From: Pseudarthrobacter oxydans
GTDB taxonomy: Bacteria; Actinomycetota; Actinomycetes; Actinomycetales; Micrococcaceae
Direction of reading: 5' to 3'
NCBI RefSeq assembly: GCF_013314975.1
Contig: NZ_JABTYH010000008.1
Coordinates: forward strand, 62,001-126,000
Length of the DNA: 64,000 nt
Under the pieces are notes generated by a model. That model was not told where the DNA came from. It did not search any database and saw nothing but the letters and a program-made list of their open reading frames with translations. This document shows positions 10,439 through 20,204 of the stretch, piece by piece. Every line of letters starts with the position of its first letter. The first letter of the stretch is position 1. The position numbers and the translations under genes were made by a program.

Positions 10439-10969
10439 ATGGCCGGCGCTCTGCGCAAGACAATGATCTATCTTGGGCTCGCCGACGGCGATGAGCATTA
10501 CGAGTCCGAGCAACAGACAACACGTAAGGATGAGGACGAAACTATGGAAGCTGACCGCGAGGAACGCCGTGCACCTGCACCCGTCCGTGAGGTCAGCCGC
10601 GAAACGTCCTACACCCCCGAAGAGGAATACCGCGCCCCAGTGACCCCCATCAAGCGTGCGGCGTCGAGCCGCGAAGAGACCAGCGGGCTCCGCCAGATCA
10701 CCACCATCCACCCGCGCTCCTACAACGATGCCAAGCTCATCGGTGAGAGCTTCCGGGACGGCATCCCGGTGATCATGAACGTCACGGACATGGGTGAGGC
10801 CGACGCCAAGCGCTTGGTGGACTTCTCCGCCGGCCTGGTCTTCGGACTCCGCGGAAGCATCGAGCGGGTGACCAACAAGGTCTTCCTGCTGTCGCCGTCG
10901 TACGTTGAGGTCATCGGTGACGACAAGAAAATCAGCGAAACGCAGGCCAGCTTCTTCAACCAAAGCTGA
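10439..10969 (+). CDS. sepF: Cell division protein SepF
   Basis: Membrane-associated protein that anchors and bundles FtsZ; it does the job of FtsA in actinobacteria, and no ftsA is present here. The first residues ([14 protein letters not shown]) form the amphipathic membrane-binding helix. A charged linker is followed by the SepF/DUF552 domain starting near residue 80 ([21 protein letters not shown]), with [13 protein letters not shown] in the dimerisation region. At 176 residues the length is normal. The ATG at 10439 is preceded by AGGAGTCGACC. A long hairpin follows the gene, so most transcripts probably end before yggT. Confidence 0.95.
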   Translation: MAGALRKTMIYLGLADGDEHYESEQQTTRKDEDETMEADREERRAPAPVREVSRETSYTPEEEYRAPVTPIKRAASSREETSGLRQITTIHPRSYNDAKLIGESFRDGIPVIMNVTDMGEADAKRLVDFSAGLVFGLRGSIERVTNKVFLLSPSYVEVIGDDKKISETQASFFNQS

Positions 10970-10981
10970 CCCTCGGGCAGT

Positions 10982-11021
10982 ACACGGATGCCAGGCAGGG
11001 ACACCTGTCTGGCATCTGTGT
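10982..11021 (+). terminator. Hairpin after sepF
   Basis: Arms 10982-10998 and 11005-11021 pair over 17 bp with two G-U wobbles and a six-base loop. There is no long T-run after it. It is placed as expected for a terminator or 3' stabiliser of sepF. Confidence 0.6.
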
Positions 11022-11089
11022 TGAAATAGACGGGACACATCGGCAGGAAGCCGCGGTACACAGATGAACATGGAGATATGAGTTAAGTC

Positions 11090-11377
11090 ATGGGAATTGC
11101 TTTCGGACTTGTCTATCTCGCGCTGCTCCTGTTCTTCGTTGCCCTGATCATCCGCCTGGTCTTTGACTGGGTGCAGATGTTCGCCCGGGAATGGCGTCCG
11201 CGGGGCGTCGCCCTGGTGGCCGCCCACGCTGTGTACTCCATCACCGATCCGCCACTGAAGGTACTGCGCCGGGTGATCCCGCCCCTGCGGCTTGGCGGCA
11301 TCTCCCTGGACCTGGGCTTCCTGGTTCTGTTCATCGCCGTCAGCATTGCGATGGGAATCACAAGGGGCCTGGCCTGA
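11090..11377 (+). CDS. YggT-family membrane protein
   Basis: Small membrane protein of 95 residues with two hydrophobic segments, at about residues 3-25 and 72-94, separated by a segment containing TDPPLKVLRRVIPPLRLGG. This Asp-Pro-Pro region followed by RRVIPP is the YggT family signature. The family lies between sepF and divIVA in most Gram-positive bacteria, as here, and is thought to have a division or osmotic-stress role, but no molecular function is established. The start ATG at 11090 lacks a strong ribosome-binding site; GGAGAT lies about 18 bases upstream. Confidence 0.88.
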   Translation: MGIAFGLVYLALLLFFVALIIRLVFDWVQMFAREWRPRGVALVAAHAVYSITDPPLKVLRRVIPPLRLGGISLDLGFLVLFIAVSIAMGITRGLA

Positions 11378-11555
11378 TTTACCCCGTATAGACCTAGCAG
11401 CACAGGGTGGACCCGTCCGGGAACAGCTACTGTGAAGCGAAGAAAACTCACGTTTGACACCGCAGTGTTGAATTAGAGTAACCAGACCAAATTTAGGTAC
11501 CGTAGTTTTGACGGCCGGAAGGCCTACTGACTAACTAGACCAGTGAGGTGACCAG

Positions 11556-12236
11556 ATGGCTTTGACGCCAGAAGACGTTGTCAACAAGCGCTTTCAGCCG
11601 ACCAAGTTCCGCGAAGGGTACGACCAGGACGAAGTTGATGACTTCCTGGACGAGATCGTCGTTGAACTCCGCCGCCTGAACCAGGAGAACGACGAACTTC
11701 GCAAGAAGCTCGCCGAAGCCGGTTCCAGCGTTCCGGCCAGCTCGGCCGCTGCCCCCGTTGTGGAGAAGGTTCCCGCGCCCGTCAAGGCCGACAAGGATGA
11801 GGCACGCGAGAAGGCGGAAGCCGAAGCCAAGGCTGCCGAAGCCAGCAAGAAGAAGGACGTCCAGCCTGCCGCCGCTGCAGCCCCTGCAGCAGCTGCCGCC
11901 GTCGCCACGCCTTCCGCCGAGTCCGCAGCCGGCCTCCTGGCCATGGCCCAGCAGATGCACGACCGCCACGTGGCCGACGGCCAGGCCCAGAAGGACAAGA
12001 TCATCGCCGAGGCGCAGATCGAAGCCAGCAGCCTGGTCAACGATGCACAGGAGAAGTCCCGCAAGATCCTGGGCGCCCTCGAGCAGCAGCGTTCGGTCCT
12101 GGAGCGCAAGGTGGAGCAGCTCCGCGGCTTCGAGCGCGACTACCGTTCGCGCCTGAAGGCCTACATCGAAGGCCAGCTGCGCGACCTGGACGCCCGCGGT
12201 TCCGTGGCTACGCCGGAAGTCAGCGAAGCCAACTAG
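11556..12236 (+). CDS. wag31: Polar growth and septum-site protein Wag31 (DivIVA)
   Basis: Coiled-coil protein that marks negatively curved membrane at poles and septa and directs wall synthesis in actinobacteria. The N-terminal DivIVA domain starts MALTPEDVVNKRFQPTKFR and continues into a coiled coil (DDFLDEIVVELRRLNQENDELRKKL). An Ala/Pro/Lys-rich linker spans about residues 55-125, and a second coiled coil runs from about 130 to 210. The length of 226 residues is within the family range. TTGAC-type hexamers lie upstream at 11454 and 11508, but no clear -10 matches either. A strong terminator hairpin follows. Confidence 0.95.
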   Translation: MALTPEDVVNKRFQPTKFREGYDQDEVDDFLDEIVVELRRLNQENDELRKKLAEAGSSVPASSAAAPVVEKVPAPVKADKDEAREKAEAEAKAAEASKKKDVQPAAAAAPAAAAAVATPSAESAAGLLAMAQQMHDRHVADGQAQKDKIIAEAQIEASSLVNDAQEKSRKILGALEQQRSVLERKVEQLRGFERDYRSRLKAYIEGQLRDLDARGSVATPEVSEAN

Positions 12237-12257
12237 TCCGTCAAAGCACGTATTCTG

Positions 12258-12295
12258 AAAGCCGGTGGCTGAGGATTCCTCGGCCGCCGGCTTTT
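12258..12295 (+). terminator. Rho-independent terminator of wag31
   Basis: Arms 12258-12274 and 12278-12294 form a 17-bp stem with two G-U wobbles and a three-base loop (ATT), followed by a short T-run. It lies just after the wag31 stop. Confidence 0.85.
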
Positions 12296-12328
12296 GGCAT
12301 TGCCACCTGTTGTACGAATGAAAGCACC

Positions 12329-12901
12329 ATGACTGACGAACTTGCTGCGGATCCCGCACGCCCTGTCCCACCCGCACCGCGCCCGCGCCGGGCCGTGCTG
12401 CTCTCCGTCTTCGCCGGGTTCGCCCTCTTTGCCTACGTCCTGGACCAGCTCACCAAGCTCTGGGTTACCTCCAGCATGGTGGAGGGCGAACGGATCCCCG
12501 TGTTCCCGCCGCTCCTGCACTGGTACTTCATCCGAAATTCGGGCGCGGCCTTTTCCATCGGGGAAAACGTCACCTGGGTGTTTTCGATCATCATGGCCGC
12601 GGTGTCCGTGGCCATTCTCTTCCAGGTCCGCAAGCTCGGCTCGGTCTGGTGGTCCCTGGCGCTGGGCCTGCTCCTGGGTGGAGCGCTCGGCAACCTGACC
12701 GACCGGCTGTTCCGCGAACCGTCCTTCGGCATGGGCCATGTGGTGGACTTCATCCAGCTCCCCAATTTTGCCATTTTCAACATCGCGGACTCAGCGGTGG
12801 TGTCCGCCGTCGCCATCATCTGCATCCTGACGCTGCGCGGTATTACCCTCGATGGAAGCAGGCTGACCCCTGAACGCAAGGACAAGTCCGGCGATGCCTG
12901 A
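12329..12901 (+). CDS. lspA: Lipoprotein signal peptidase II
   Basis: Membrane aspartyl protease that removes signal peptides from prolipoproteins. Four hydrophobic segments are visible. The catalytic aspartates lie in GNLTDRL (near residue 127) and FNIADSAV (near 152), with the conserved [10 protein letters not shown] motif near residue 70. At 190 residues it has an N-terminal Pro/Arg-rich extension of about 25 residues relative to short homologues. The stop overlaps the start of the next gene by eight bases, and lspA-rluD pairing is common in bacteria. Confidence 0.95.
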   Translation: MTDELAADPARPVPPAPRPRRAVLLSVFAGFALFAYVLDQLTKLWVTSSMVEGERIPVFPPLLHWYFIRNSGAAFSIGENVTWVFSIIMAAVSVAILFQVRKLGSVWWSLALGLLLGGALGNLTDRLFREPSFGMGHVVDFIQLPNFAIFNIADSAVVSAVAIICILTLRGITLDGSRLTPERKDKSGDA

Positions 12902-13832
12902 AGCAATGCCTGAACAGATTATCGTTGCCGACGAATACGGGGGAACCCGTGCGGACGCCGGGCTCGCGGCCCTCCTGGGCATCTCGCGGTCCCTTGCCGC
13001 GTCCCTCCTTGCGGAGGGGCATGTGGAGAGCAAGGGCAAGCCCCTGGGCAAGTCGGCAAAGCTGGTGGCGGGCGATGTCCTCAAGGTCAGCATGCCGGAG
13101 CGGCGTGACCCGCTGGAAGTCGTGGAGGAAGTTGTGGAAGGCCTGAAGATCCTGCTCGACGACGAGGATTTCGTCGTCGTCGACAAGCCGGTCGGTGTTG
13201 CCGCGCACCCCTCACCGGGATGGGTGGGGCCCACGGTGGTGGGAGGGCTCGCAGGGGCCGGCTACCGCATCTCCACCTCCGGGTCGCCGGAGCGGGCAGG
13301 AATCGTGCACCGGCTGGACGTCGGGACATCCGGCGTGATGGTGGTGGCAAAGTCCGAGCGTGCCTACACGGCCCTGAAGAGGGCCTTTAAGGAGCGGACG
13401 GTGGACAAGGTCTACCACGCGGTGGTGCAGGGCTTGCCTGACCCCCTGGCGGGTACCATCGATGCGCCCATCGGCCGGCATCCTGGGCATGACTGGCGCT
13501 TCGCTGTGATCGAGGACGGACGCCCGTCCGTCACGCACTACGAAGTGATTGAAGCGTTCGGCAAGGCCAGCCTGGTGGAAGTCCACCTGGAAACGGGCCG
13601 CACCCACCAGATCCGCGTCCACTTTTCCGCGCTCCGGCATCCCTGTGCCGGAGATCTCACGTACGGCGCCGACCCGCGGCTGGCCGCCACCCTCGGCCTG
13701 ACCCGGCAGTGGCTGCACGCCCGCGAACTGGGGTTCGACCACCCGGTGACGGGGGAGCGCGTCCGGGTCACCAGCGACTACCCGCAGGACCTGGCCTATG
13801 CCCTGGAAGTCCTCGGGTCCGGGCAGGCCTAG
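12894..13832 (+). CDS. rluD: RluA/RluD-family pseudouridine synthase
   Basis: Enzyme that isomerises uridine to pseudouridine in RNA, probably 23S rRNA. An N-terminal S4 RNA-binding domain (about residues 15-80) precedes the catalytic domain, in which [16 protein letters not shown] carries the catalytic aspartate. The C-terminal part includes [12 protein letters not shown], another family motif. The length of 312 residues is typical. Two in-frame ATGs occur, at 12894 and 12906; the first overlaps lspA. The exact target uridines cannot be told from sequence, so the RluD symbol reflects the closest family rather than proven specificity. Confidence 0.9.
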   Translation: MPEAMPEQIIVADEYGGTRADAGLAALLGISRSLAASLLAEGHVESKGKPLGKSAKLVAGDVLKVSMPERRDPLEVVEEVVEGLKILLDDEDFVVVDKPVGVAAHPSPGWVGPTVVGGLAGAGYRISTSGSPERAGIVHRLDVGTSGVMVVAKSERAYTALKRAFKERTVDKVYHAVVQGLPDPLAGTIDAPIGRHPGHDWRFAVIEDGRPSVTHYEVIEAFGKASLVEVHLETGRTHQIRVHFSALRHPCAGDLTYGADPRLAATLGLTRQWLHARELGFDHPVTGERVRVTSDYPQDLAYALEVLGSGQA

Positions 13833-13868
13833 CGCTTTCGCCGCCTGTCCGGCGCATAGAATAGTGCG

Positions 13869-16800
13869 GTGACTTCCAGCAATGACTCGTTTGTCCATCT
13901 CCACAACCACACCGAGTACTCGATGCTGGACGGCGCCGCCAGGCTCGGTGAGCTGTTCGACGAGACCGAGCGGCTGGGGATGCCCGCACTCGCAACCACC
14001 GACCACGGCTACCTCTTCGGTGCCTTCGACTTCTGGAAGAAGGCCACCGACAAGGGGATCAAACCGATCATCGGCGTCGAAGCCTATGTGACTCCGGGAA
14101 CGGCCCGCGGCGACAAGAGCCGCGTGCGGTGGGGCGAAGAGCACCAGCGCAAGGACGACATCTCCGGCGGCGGTTCCTACACCCACATGACCCTGCTCAG
14201 CTACAACAATGCGGGCATGCGGAACCTGTTCCGGGCGTCCTCCATCGCGTCGCTGGACGCCGTGTTCGGCAAATGGCCACGCCTGGACCGGGAACTGCTC
14301 AACACCTACTCCGAGGGATTGATCGCCACCACGGGCTGCCCCTCCGGGGAGATCCAGACCCGGCTGCGGCTGGGCCAGTACCGTGAAGCGCTGGAAGCCG
14401 CCGCGGAGTTCAGGGACATCTTCGGGGCCGAGAACTACTTCTGCGAACTCATGGACCACGGGCTGGACATCGAGCGGCGCGTCACCGGCGACCTGCTGCG
14501 GCTCGCGAAGGACCTGAACCTTCCCCTCGTGGCCACCAACGACCTCCACTACACCCACGAGCACGACGCGAAGGCCCACGAGGCGCTCCTGGCCATCCAG
14601 TCCGGGTCCACCCTCCTGGAGCCCACTTACGACAACGGCGGTTCACGCTTCGCCTTCTCCGGCAGCGGCTACTACCTGAAGTCCCCGCAGGAAATGCGCG
14701 AACTGTTCCGCGACCACCCGGACGCCTGCGACAACACGCTCCTCATCGCCGAGCGCTGCGAGGTCTCCTTCAATACCGGCGCCAACTACATGCCGCGGTT
14801 CCCCTGCCCGCCGGGGGAGGACGAAACGTCCTGGCTGGTGAAAGAGGTTGCCAAAGGGCTCGACTACCGCTATCCGGGCGGTGTACCCGATGACGTCCGT
14901 GCCCAGGCGGACTACGAGCTGGGCGTCATCACCTCGATGGGTTTCCCGGGGTACTTCCTGGTGGTGGCGGACTTCATCAACTGGGCCAAGAACAACGGCA
15001 TCCGCGTAGGCCCGGGCCGTGGCTCCGGCGCCGGCTCCATGGTGGCGTACGCCATGCGCATCACGGACCTCGACCCGCTGCGCCACGGCCTGATTTTCGA
15101 GCGGTTCCTGAACCCGGACCGCGTTTCCATGCCCGACTTCGACGTCGACTTCGATGACCGGCGACGGTCCGAGGTCATCGATTACGTGACCCGGAAGTAC
15201 GGCGACGAGCGCGTGGCCATGATCGTCACGTACGGCACCATCAAGACCAAGCAGGCGCTGAAGGACTCCTCCCGCGTGCTGGGCTACCCGTTCAGCATGG
15301 GCGAGCAGCTGACCAAGGCGCTCCCGCCGGCCGTGATGGCCAAGGACATTCCGCTGGCGGACATCCAGAATCCGGAAGCCAAGCGCTACGGCGAGGCGGG
15401 CGACTTCCGCCAGCTGATCAGCACCGACCCGGAGGCTGCCAAAGTCTTCGAGACGGCCCTGGGCATCGAGGGCCTGAAGCGGCAATGGGGCGTCCACGCC
15501 GCCGGCGTCATCATGTCTTCGGACCCGATCATCGACGTCATCCCCATCATGCGCCGCATCCAAGACGGCCAGGTCATCACCCAGTTCGACTACCCCACGT
15601 GCGAGGGCCTGGGGCTGATCAAGATGGACTTCCTGGGCCTGCGGAACCTGACGATCATTTCCGACGCCCTGGAAAACATCAAGATGAACCGCGGCACCGA
15701 CCTGGACCTCGAGTCCCTGGAACTGGATGACGCCCCGTCCTACGAGCTCCTGGCCCGCGGCGACACCCTGGGCGTGTTCCAGCTCGACGGCGGGCCCATG
15801 CGGTCCCTGCTCAAGCTGATGAAGCCTGACAACTTCGAAGACATTTCCGCCGTCCTTGCCCTGTACCGGCCCGGGCCCATGGGCGCCAACGCGCACACGG
15901 ACTACGCGCTCCGCAAGAACGGGATCCAGGAAGTCATCCCGATCCACCCCGAGCTGAAGGAACCGCTCGCGGAGATCCTCGGCGGAACCTACGGCCTGAT
16001 CGTCTACCAGGAGCAGGTCATGGCGGTGGCGCAGAAGCTGGCCGGCTACTCGCTGGGCCAGGCGGACATCCTCCGCCGCGCCATGGGCAAGAAAAAGAAA
16101 TCGGAGCTGGACAAGCAGTTCGCCGGGTTCTCCCAGGGCATGCAGGACAACGGCTACTCAATGGAGGCCGTCAAGACCCTGTGGGACATCCTGCTTCCCT
16201 TCTCCGACTACGCGTTCAACAAGGCACACTCCGCCGCGTACGGCGTGATCTCCTACTGGACCGCGTACCTCAAGGCCCACTACGCGCCGGAATACATGGC
16301 CGCGCTGCTGACGTCGGTGGGGGATGACAAGGACAAGTCGGCGATCTACCTCAACGAGTGCCGCCGCATGGGCATCACCGTGCTGCCGCCGGACGTCAAT
16401 GAGTCCGCACTGAACTTCACCCCCGTGGGCAACGACATCCGCTTCGGCATGGGCGCCATCCGCAACGTCGGCGTGAACGTGGTGGAGGCCATGGTGGCCG
16501 CCCGCGAGAGCGAGGGCGCGTATACGTCCTTCAAGGATTACCTGATGAAGGTCCCTGCCGTGGTCTGCAACAAGCGGACCATCGAATCACTGATCAAGTC
16601 CGGCGCCTTCGATTCGCTGGGGCACCACCGCCGGGCCCTGGCCATGATCCATGAAGAGGCCATCGACTCCGTCATCACCCTCAAGCGGAACGAGGCGATC
16701 GGACAGTTCGATCTCTTCGCCGGGTTCGACGAAGCCGAATCCGAGTCATCCCTGAGTATCGAGATCCCCGACCTGCCGGAGTGGGAGAAGAAGGACAAGC

Positions 16801-17426
16801 TTTCCTTCGAGCGGGACATGCTCGGACTGTACGTCTCGGACCATCCGCTGCAGGGCCTGGAGGGACTGCTCAGCCAGCACGCGGAGATGAGCATCACCTC
16901 CGTCCTCGGCGAGGACGGGCCGCAGGACGGCGCCATCATCACTATTGCGGGCATGATCACCTCGCTGAGCCGGCGCATTGCCAAAGCCAGCGGCAACGCG
17001 TACGCCCGGGCCGAAGTGGAGGACCTTGGCGGTTCCATGGAAGTCATGTTCTTCGGCCAGGTCTACGGACCCATCGCCTCTGTCCTCGCGGAGGACCTGA
17101 TCGTGGTGGTCAAGGGGCGCCTCCAGAAACGGGACGACGGTGCCATCACCCTGAACTGCATGGAGCTGTCCGTTCCGGACCTCAGCGAGGGGCTCAACGG
17201 GCCGCTGGTGATCACCATGCCCACCTACAAAGCCACCGAGGCTGTGGTCACCGAGCTGGGCGACGTCCTCCGCACGCACCGCGGCAACTCCGAGGTGCGC
17301 CTGCACCTGCAGGGCGATACGCGGACGGAAGTCATGGGACTGCCGGTCCACCTCCGCGTGAACCCCAGCCCGTCACTGTTCGGCGACCTCAAAGTGCTGC
17401 TCGGCCCTGCCTGCCTGGACGCCTAA
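13869..17426 (+). CDS. dnaE: DNA polymerase III subunit alpha
   Basis: Replicative C-family DNA polymerase. The PHP domain begins at HLHNHTEYSMLDG near residue 10. The polymerase palm contains PDFDVDFDD near residue 420, which provides catalytic aspartates, followed by fingers (PGPMGANAHTDYAL) and a helix-hairpin-helix region. The OB-fold lies near residues 1030-1110. At 1185 residues it is full length and of the DnaE1 type; there is no exonuclease insertion as in PolC. The GTG start at 13869 is 36 bases after the rluD-type gene. It is followed by a symmetrical terminator and a convergent gene. Confidence 0.97.
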   Translation: MTSSNDSFVHLHNHTEYSMLDGAARLGELFDETERLGMPALATTDHGYLFGAFDFWKKATDKGIKPIIGVEAYVTPGTARGDKSRVRWGEEHQRKDDISGGGSYTHMTLLSYNNAGMRNLFRASSIASLDAVFGKWPRLDRELLNTYSEGLIATTGCPSGEIQTRLRLGQYREALEAAAEFRDIFGAENYFCELMDHGLDIERRVTGDLLRLAKDLNLPLVATNDLHYTHEHDAKAHEALLAIQSGSTLLEPTYDNGGSRFAFSGSGYYLKSPQEMRELFRDHPDACDNTLLIAERCEVSFNTGANYMPRFPCPPGEDETSWLVKEVAKGLDYRYPGGVPDDVRAQADYELGVITSMGFPGYFLVVADFINWAKNNGIRVGPGRGSGAGSMVAYAMRITDLDPLRHGLIFERFLNPDRVSMPDFDVDFDDRRRSEVIDYVTRKYGDERVAMIVTYGTIKTKQALKDSSRVLGYPFSMGEQLTKALPPAVMAKDIPLADIQNPEAKRYGEAGDFRQLISTDPEAAKVFETALGIEGLKRQWGVHAAGVIMSSDPIIDVIPIMRRIQDGQVITQFDYPTCEGLGLIKMDFLGLRNLTIISDALENIKMNRGTDLDLESLELDDAPSYELLARGDTLGVFQLDGGPMRSLLKLMKPDNFEDISAVLALYRPGPMGANAHTDYALRKNGIQEVIPIHPELKEPLAEILGGTYGLIVYQEQVMAVAQKLAGYSLGQADILRRAMGKKKKSELDKQFAGFSQGMQDNGYSMEAVKTLWDILLPFSDYAFNKAHSAAYGVISYWTAYLKAHYAPEYMAALLTSVGDDKDKSAIYLNECRRMGITVLPPDVNESALNFTPVGNDIRFGMGAIRNVGVNVVEAMVAARESEGAYTSFKDYLMKVPAVVCNKRTIESLIKSGAFDSLGHHRRALAMIHEEAIDSVITLKRNEAIGQFDLFAGFDEAESESSLSIEIPDLPEWEKKDKLSFERDMLGLYVSDHPLQGLEGLLSQHAEMSITSVLGEDGPQDGAIITIAGMITSLSRRIAKASGNAYARAEVEDLGGSMEVMFFGQVYGPIASVLAEDLIVVVKGRLQKRDDGAITLNCMELSVPDLSEGLNGPLVITMPTYKATEAVVTELGDVLRTHRGNSEVRLHLQGDTRTEVMGLPVHLRVNPSPSLFGDLKVLLGPACLDA

Positions 17427-17457
17427 GCGGCCTCCTGACGAGAGGACGACGAGGGAA

Positions 17458-17491
17458 GGACGACGACGGGAGGCGCGTCCCGTCGTCGTCC
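17458..17491. terminator. Bidirectional hairpin between dnaE and the flavin reductase gene
   Basis: Perfect 14-bp stem, arms 17458-17471 and 17478-17491, loop of six bases. It lies between two convergent genes and could terminate both. There is no T-run on either side. Confidence 0.7.
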
Positions 17492-17509
17492 GCGGGTGGT
17501 GGGGGACTG

Positions 17510-18010
17510 CTAGATCTCGTAGTCCAGCGGGACGGGCTGGCCGTACGCGCCGCCGTGGTACAGCAGCGGTGAGCCGTCGCCGCCCACCTGGCCGTCCACC
17601 ACCTGGACCACCACCACGGCGTTGTTCTCGAAGGACAGCCGCATCTGCACTTCGCCGATCAGCCAGCCCGCTACGTCCTTCAGGATGGGCACCCCGTGCG
17701 GACCGGTTTCCCAATGGTCGCCCTCAAAACGGTTGCCTGCCCCCGCGAACCGGTCGGCCAGCTGCATGTTCTCGAGGCCTAGCATGTGGACCCCCAGGTA
17801 GGCGGTGTTGGCGACAGCAGGCCACGACCGGGAGCTGCGGGCCATGTTGAACGTGAAGCGCGGCGGCTGTGCGGACAACGAGGCCACGGAGGTGGCGGTG
17901 AAGCCGTAGGGCTGGTCCTGGTAGTTCACCGTGATGATGGCGACACCGGCGGCGTGGCGCCGGAACATCTCCCTGAACGTCCGCTCGAACGGAACGTCAT
18001 TAGTTGTCAC
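17510..18010 (-). CDS. Flavin reductase-like, FMN-binding protein
   Basis: Protein of 166 residues in the flavin reductase (split-barrel FMN-binding) family. Such proteins reduce FMN or FAD with NAD(P)H and often supply a two-component monooxygenase. The typical opening is present (FRRHAAGVAIITVNYQDQPYGFTATSVASLSAQPP), including the TATSVASLS flavin-binding segment near residue 38. There is no monooxygenase partner next to it, so its role may be general flavin supply. The GTG start at 18010 has AGGAG six bases upstream. It is convergent with dnaE and divergent from the membrane protein gene at 18145. Confidence 0.87.
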   Translation of the reverse strand: MTTNDVPFERTFREMFRRHAAGVAIITVNYQDQPYGFTATSVASLSAQPPRFTFNMARSSRSWPAVANTAYLGVHMLGLENMQLADRFAGAGNRFEGDHWETGPHGVPILKDVAGWLIGEVQMRLSFENNAVVVVQVVDGQVGGDGSPLLYHGGAYGQPVPLDYEI

Positions 18011-18144
18011 GGAAACTCCTGGTGGCTGGAAGGCGGGTACGTGTGCTTTCCTTCAAGGGTATGGCTCTGCCGCCCCGGCAGTGAACTCCCGGAAAGGCCC
18101 GGATCCGGCGATGAACGCCGCGGACATTTGTTAAGGTTTGTTGC

Positions 18145-18675
18145 ATGACGAAAGCCATCCGCCGCATACGCCCGCGGCTGCCCTGGGCGATGCTGGTGAT
18201 CCCGGCTGCGGCAGGTGTCCCGCTGGGCATCCTTTGGTGGCTCCTGGCGCCCGGGGGCCTGAACCTGGTCACCAGGGACCCGGCCTTCGGCAGCGGCACC
18301 AACCCGAATGTCTGGCTGCCGCGGGACCTGACGCTGGCAGGACTGCTGGTGCTTGCCGGATGCCTCCTGGCCGTTGTCCTGGCAGACAGGAAACGGGCGG
18401 ATCCGCAGGCGGACCTGGTGGCGGGCCTGGCGGGAGCCCTGTGCGGTGCAGCCCTGGCGTGGCAAACGGGGCTGCTGGCAGCGCAGCTGTGGGCGCCTGC
18501 AGTTGATGCCTCAGCCAACGCCAGCATTGCCTTTTCGCTCCGCGCCTGGCCGGTGCTGCTCCTGTGGCCCGCTGCCACGGCCGTCTCGGTTTTCGTGTTG
18601 GAGCTTCTCGATCTCATGAGCCGGAAGCCGGCGGCGGACCACGGGAGTCGCCGGACGCAGTGGCAGGGCCAGTAA
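18145..18675 (+). CDS. Predicted four-helix membrane protein of unknown function
   Basis: I do not recognise the family with confidence. The 176-residue product has a basic N terminus and four hydrophobic segments at about residues 13-36, 62-82, 90-115 and 130-153, with a periplasmic or extracellular loop containing TRDPAFGSGTNPNVWLPRD between the first two. The tail is charged. The gene ends nine bases before hisD, so they are probably co-transcribed, but there is no evident link to histidine synthesis. Codon use looks like that of its neighbours, which supports a real gene. Confidence 0.75.
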   Translation: MTKAIRRIRPRLPWAMLVIPAAAGVPLGILWWLLAPGGLNLVTRDPAFGSGTNPNVWLPRDLTLAGLLVLAGCLLAVVLADRKRADPQADLVAGLAGALCGAALAWQTGLLAAQLWAPAVDASANASIAFSLRAWPVLLLWPAATAVSVFVLELLDLMSRKPAADHGSRRTQWQGQ

Positions 18676-18684
18676 AATAGGCCA

Positions 18685-20052
18685 GTGACCATTTCTTCGG
18701 AGAACTCCGCCAGCCCAGCCGCCACCGCCGTGGACTTCCGCACCGTTGACCTGCGTGGCCAAAGCCTTACCCTCGCCGGACTCCGGGCCGCCGTGCCGCG
18801 GGCCCAGGGCCAGACCGTGGCCGACGCCGAGGAGAAGGTCCAGGACATCATTTCGGCTGTCCGGCAGGGAGGATTCGCGGCGCTGGGTGAACTCGCCCGG
18901 CGTTTTGACGGCGTGGCGCAGGACCACCCGCTGGTTCCCGCGGAGGCCCTGGCGTCCGCTCTGGAGGAGCTGGAGCCGTCAGTCCGCGGCGCGCTTGAGG
19001 AGTCCATCAGCCGGGCCCGCCGGTTCGCTGACGGCCAGCGTCCGCGCAATATCGAGGTGCAGCTCGGCGACGGCGCAGTGGTGGCACAGAACTGGGTTCC
19101 GGTGTCGCGGGTGGGTCTTTACGTCCCGGGCGGCCTCGCCGTCTACCCCTCCTCCGTGATCATGAACGTCGTCCCGGCCCTGGCCGCGGGAGTCCAGTCC
19201 ATCGCCCTGGCGTCCCCTCCGCAAAAGGAGTTCGGCGGGCTGCCCCACCCCACCATCCTTGCCGCTGCCGCGCTGCTGGGCATCACCGAGGTGTATGCCA
19301 TCGGCGGCGCCCAGGCCGTCGCCGCGTTCGCCTACGGTGTCCCGGCAACCGAGGCGGGCCCGGCCCTGGAACCGGTGGACGTGGTGACCGGACCGGGCAA
19401 CATCTTTGTTGCCACCGCCAAGCGTCTGGTCAAGGGCGTGGTGGGGATCGACTCCGAGGCGGGCACCACTGAAATCGCGATCCTCGCAGACTCCACGGCC
19501 CAGCCGCGCCTGGTGGCAGCCGACCTCATCAGCCAGGCCGAGCACGATCCCAAGGCAGCCTCCGTGCTGATTACGGACTCCGGGGACCTCGCCGCCGCCG
19601 TCCGTGCCGAGCTCGACCGGCAGGCCGCGGCCACCAGGCACTCCGCCCGCGTCCGCGAGGCGCTGTCCGGTCCGCAGTCCGGGGTGGTCCTGGTGGACAA
19701 CCTTGAACAGGGCATTGCGGCGTGCGATGCCTACGCGGCAGAACACCTGGAGATCATGACGCAGGATGCCCCAGGGGTCGCCGCCAGGATCCGGAATGCC
19801 GGTGCCATCTTTGTGGGCGACTACAGCCCGGTCAGCCTGGGGGACTACTGTGCCGGATCCAACCACGTCCTGCCCACCAGCGGAACGGCTGCCTTCTCGT
19901 CGGGCCTGAACGTCACCACTTTCCTGCGGGCCATCCAGGTGGTGAACTACACCCGTGACGCGCTGGCGGAAGTCAGCGGCCACATTGTCAGCCTTTCCGG
20001 AGCCGAGGACCTTCCCGCGCACGGGGATGCGGTGACCGCCAGGTTCTCCTGA
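18685..20052 (+). CDS. hisD: Histidinol dehydrogenase
   Basis: Zinc enzyme that oxidises L-histidinol to L-histidine in two NAD-dependent steps, the last reactions of the pathway. The protein shows [19 protein letters not shown], the [16 protein letters not shown] motif, the [16 protein letters not shown] signature and the C-terminal [14 protein letters not shown] segment. At 455 residues it is slightly longer than E. coli HisD. The start is GTG at 18685. In many actinobacteria hisD is followed by hisC and hisB, but here nrdR follows, so the rest of the pathway is elsewhere. Confidence 0.96.
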   Translation: MTISSENSASPAATAVDFRTVDLRGQSLTLAGLRAAVPRAQGQTVADAEEKVQDIISAVRQGGFAALGELARRFDGVAQDHPLVPAEALASALEELEPSVRGALEESISRARRFADGQRPRNIEVQLGDGAVVAQNWVPVSRVGLYVPGGLAVYPSSVIMNVVPALAAGVQSIALASPPQKEFGGLPHPTILAAAALLGITEVYAIGGAQAVAAFAYGVPATEAGPALEPVDVVTGPGNIFVATAKRLVKGVVGIDSEAGTTEIAILADSTAQPRLVAADLISQAEHDPKAASVLITDSGDLAAAVRAELDRQAAATRHSARVREALSGPQSGVVLVDNLEQGIAACDAYAAEHLEIMTQDAPGVAARIRNAGAIFVGDYSPVSLGDYCAGSNHVLPTSGTAAFSSGLNVTTFLRAIQVVNYTRDALAEVSGHIVSLSGAEDLPAHGDAVTARFS

Positions 20053-20070
20053 CATCTGCCCGCAATGTCG

Positions 20071-20141
20071 ACATGTAGTGGTGGCAACCACAACATGTAG
20101 TACTTACACGCTTGTTATTAGCCGGAGCGGAGACGTAAACT
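20071..20141 (+). promoter_or_regulatory. Candidate nrdR promoter with paired ACATGTAGT boxes
   Basis: ACATGTAGT occurs at 20071-20079 and again at 20093-20101, 22 bp apart, about two helical turns. The boxes resemble the paired NrdR boxes known upstream of nrd genes. A plausible vegetative promoter lies just downstream, TTGTTA at 20112-20117 and TAAACT at 20136-20141 with an 18-bp spacer. This suggests autoregulation of nrdR, which is an inference. Confidence 0.5.
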
Positions 20142-20204
20142 GGGATACGGCGCAGTTGCGCCTGCAGTTTTTCGCCGGCACAGATCCTGGGAGAGGGAGG
20201 CACA

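Noticed and set aside
11454..11480. Vegetative promoter before wag31 (TTGACA with TAGAGT)
   Set aside because: The spacer is only 14 bp; another TTGACG at 11508 is too near the start codon to be convincing.
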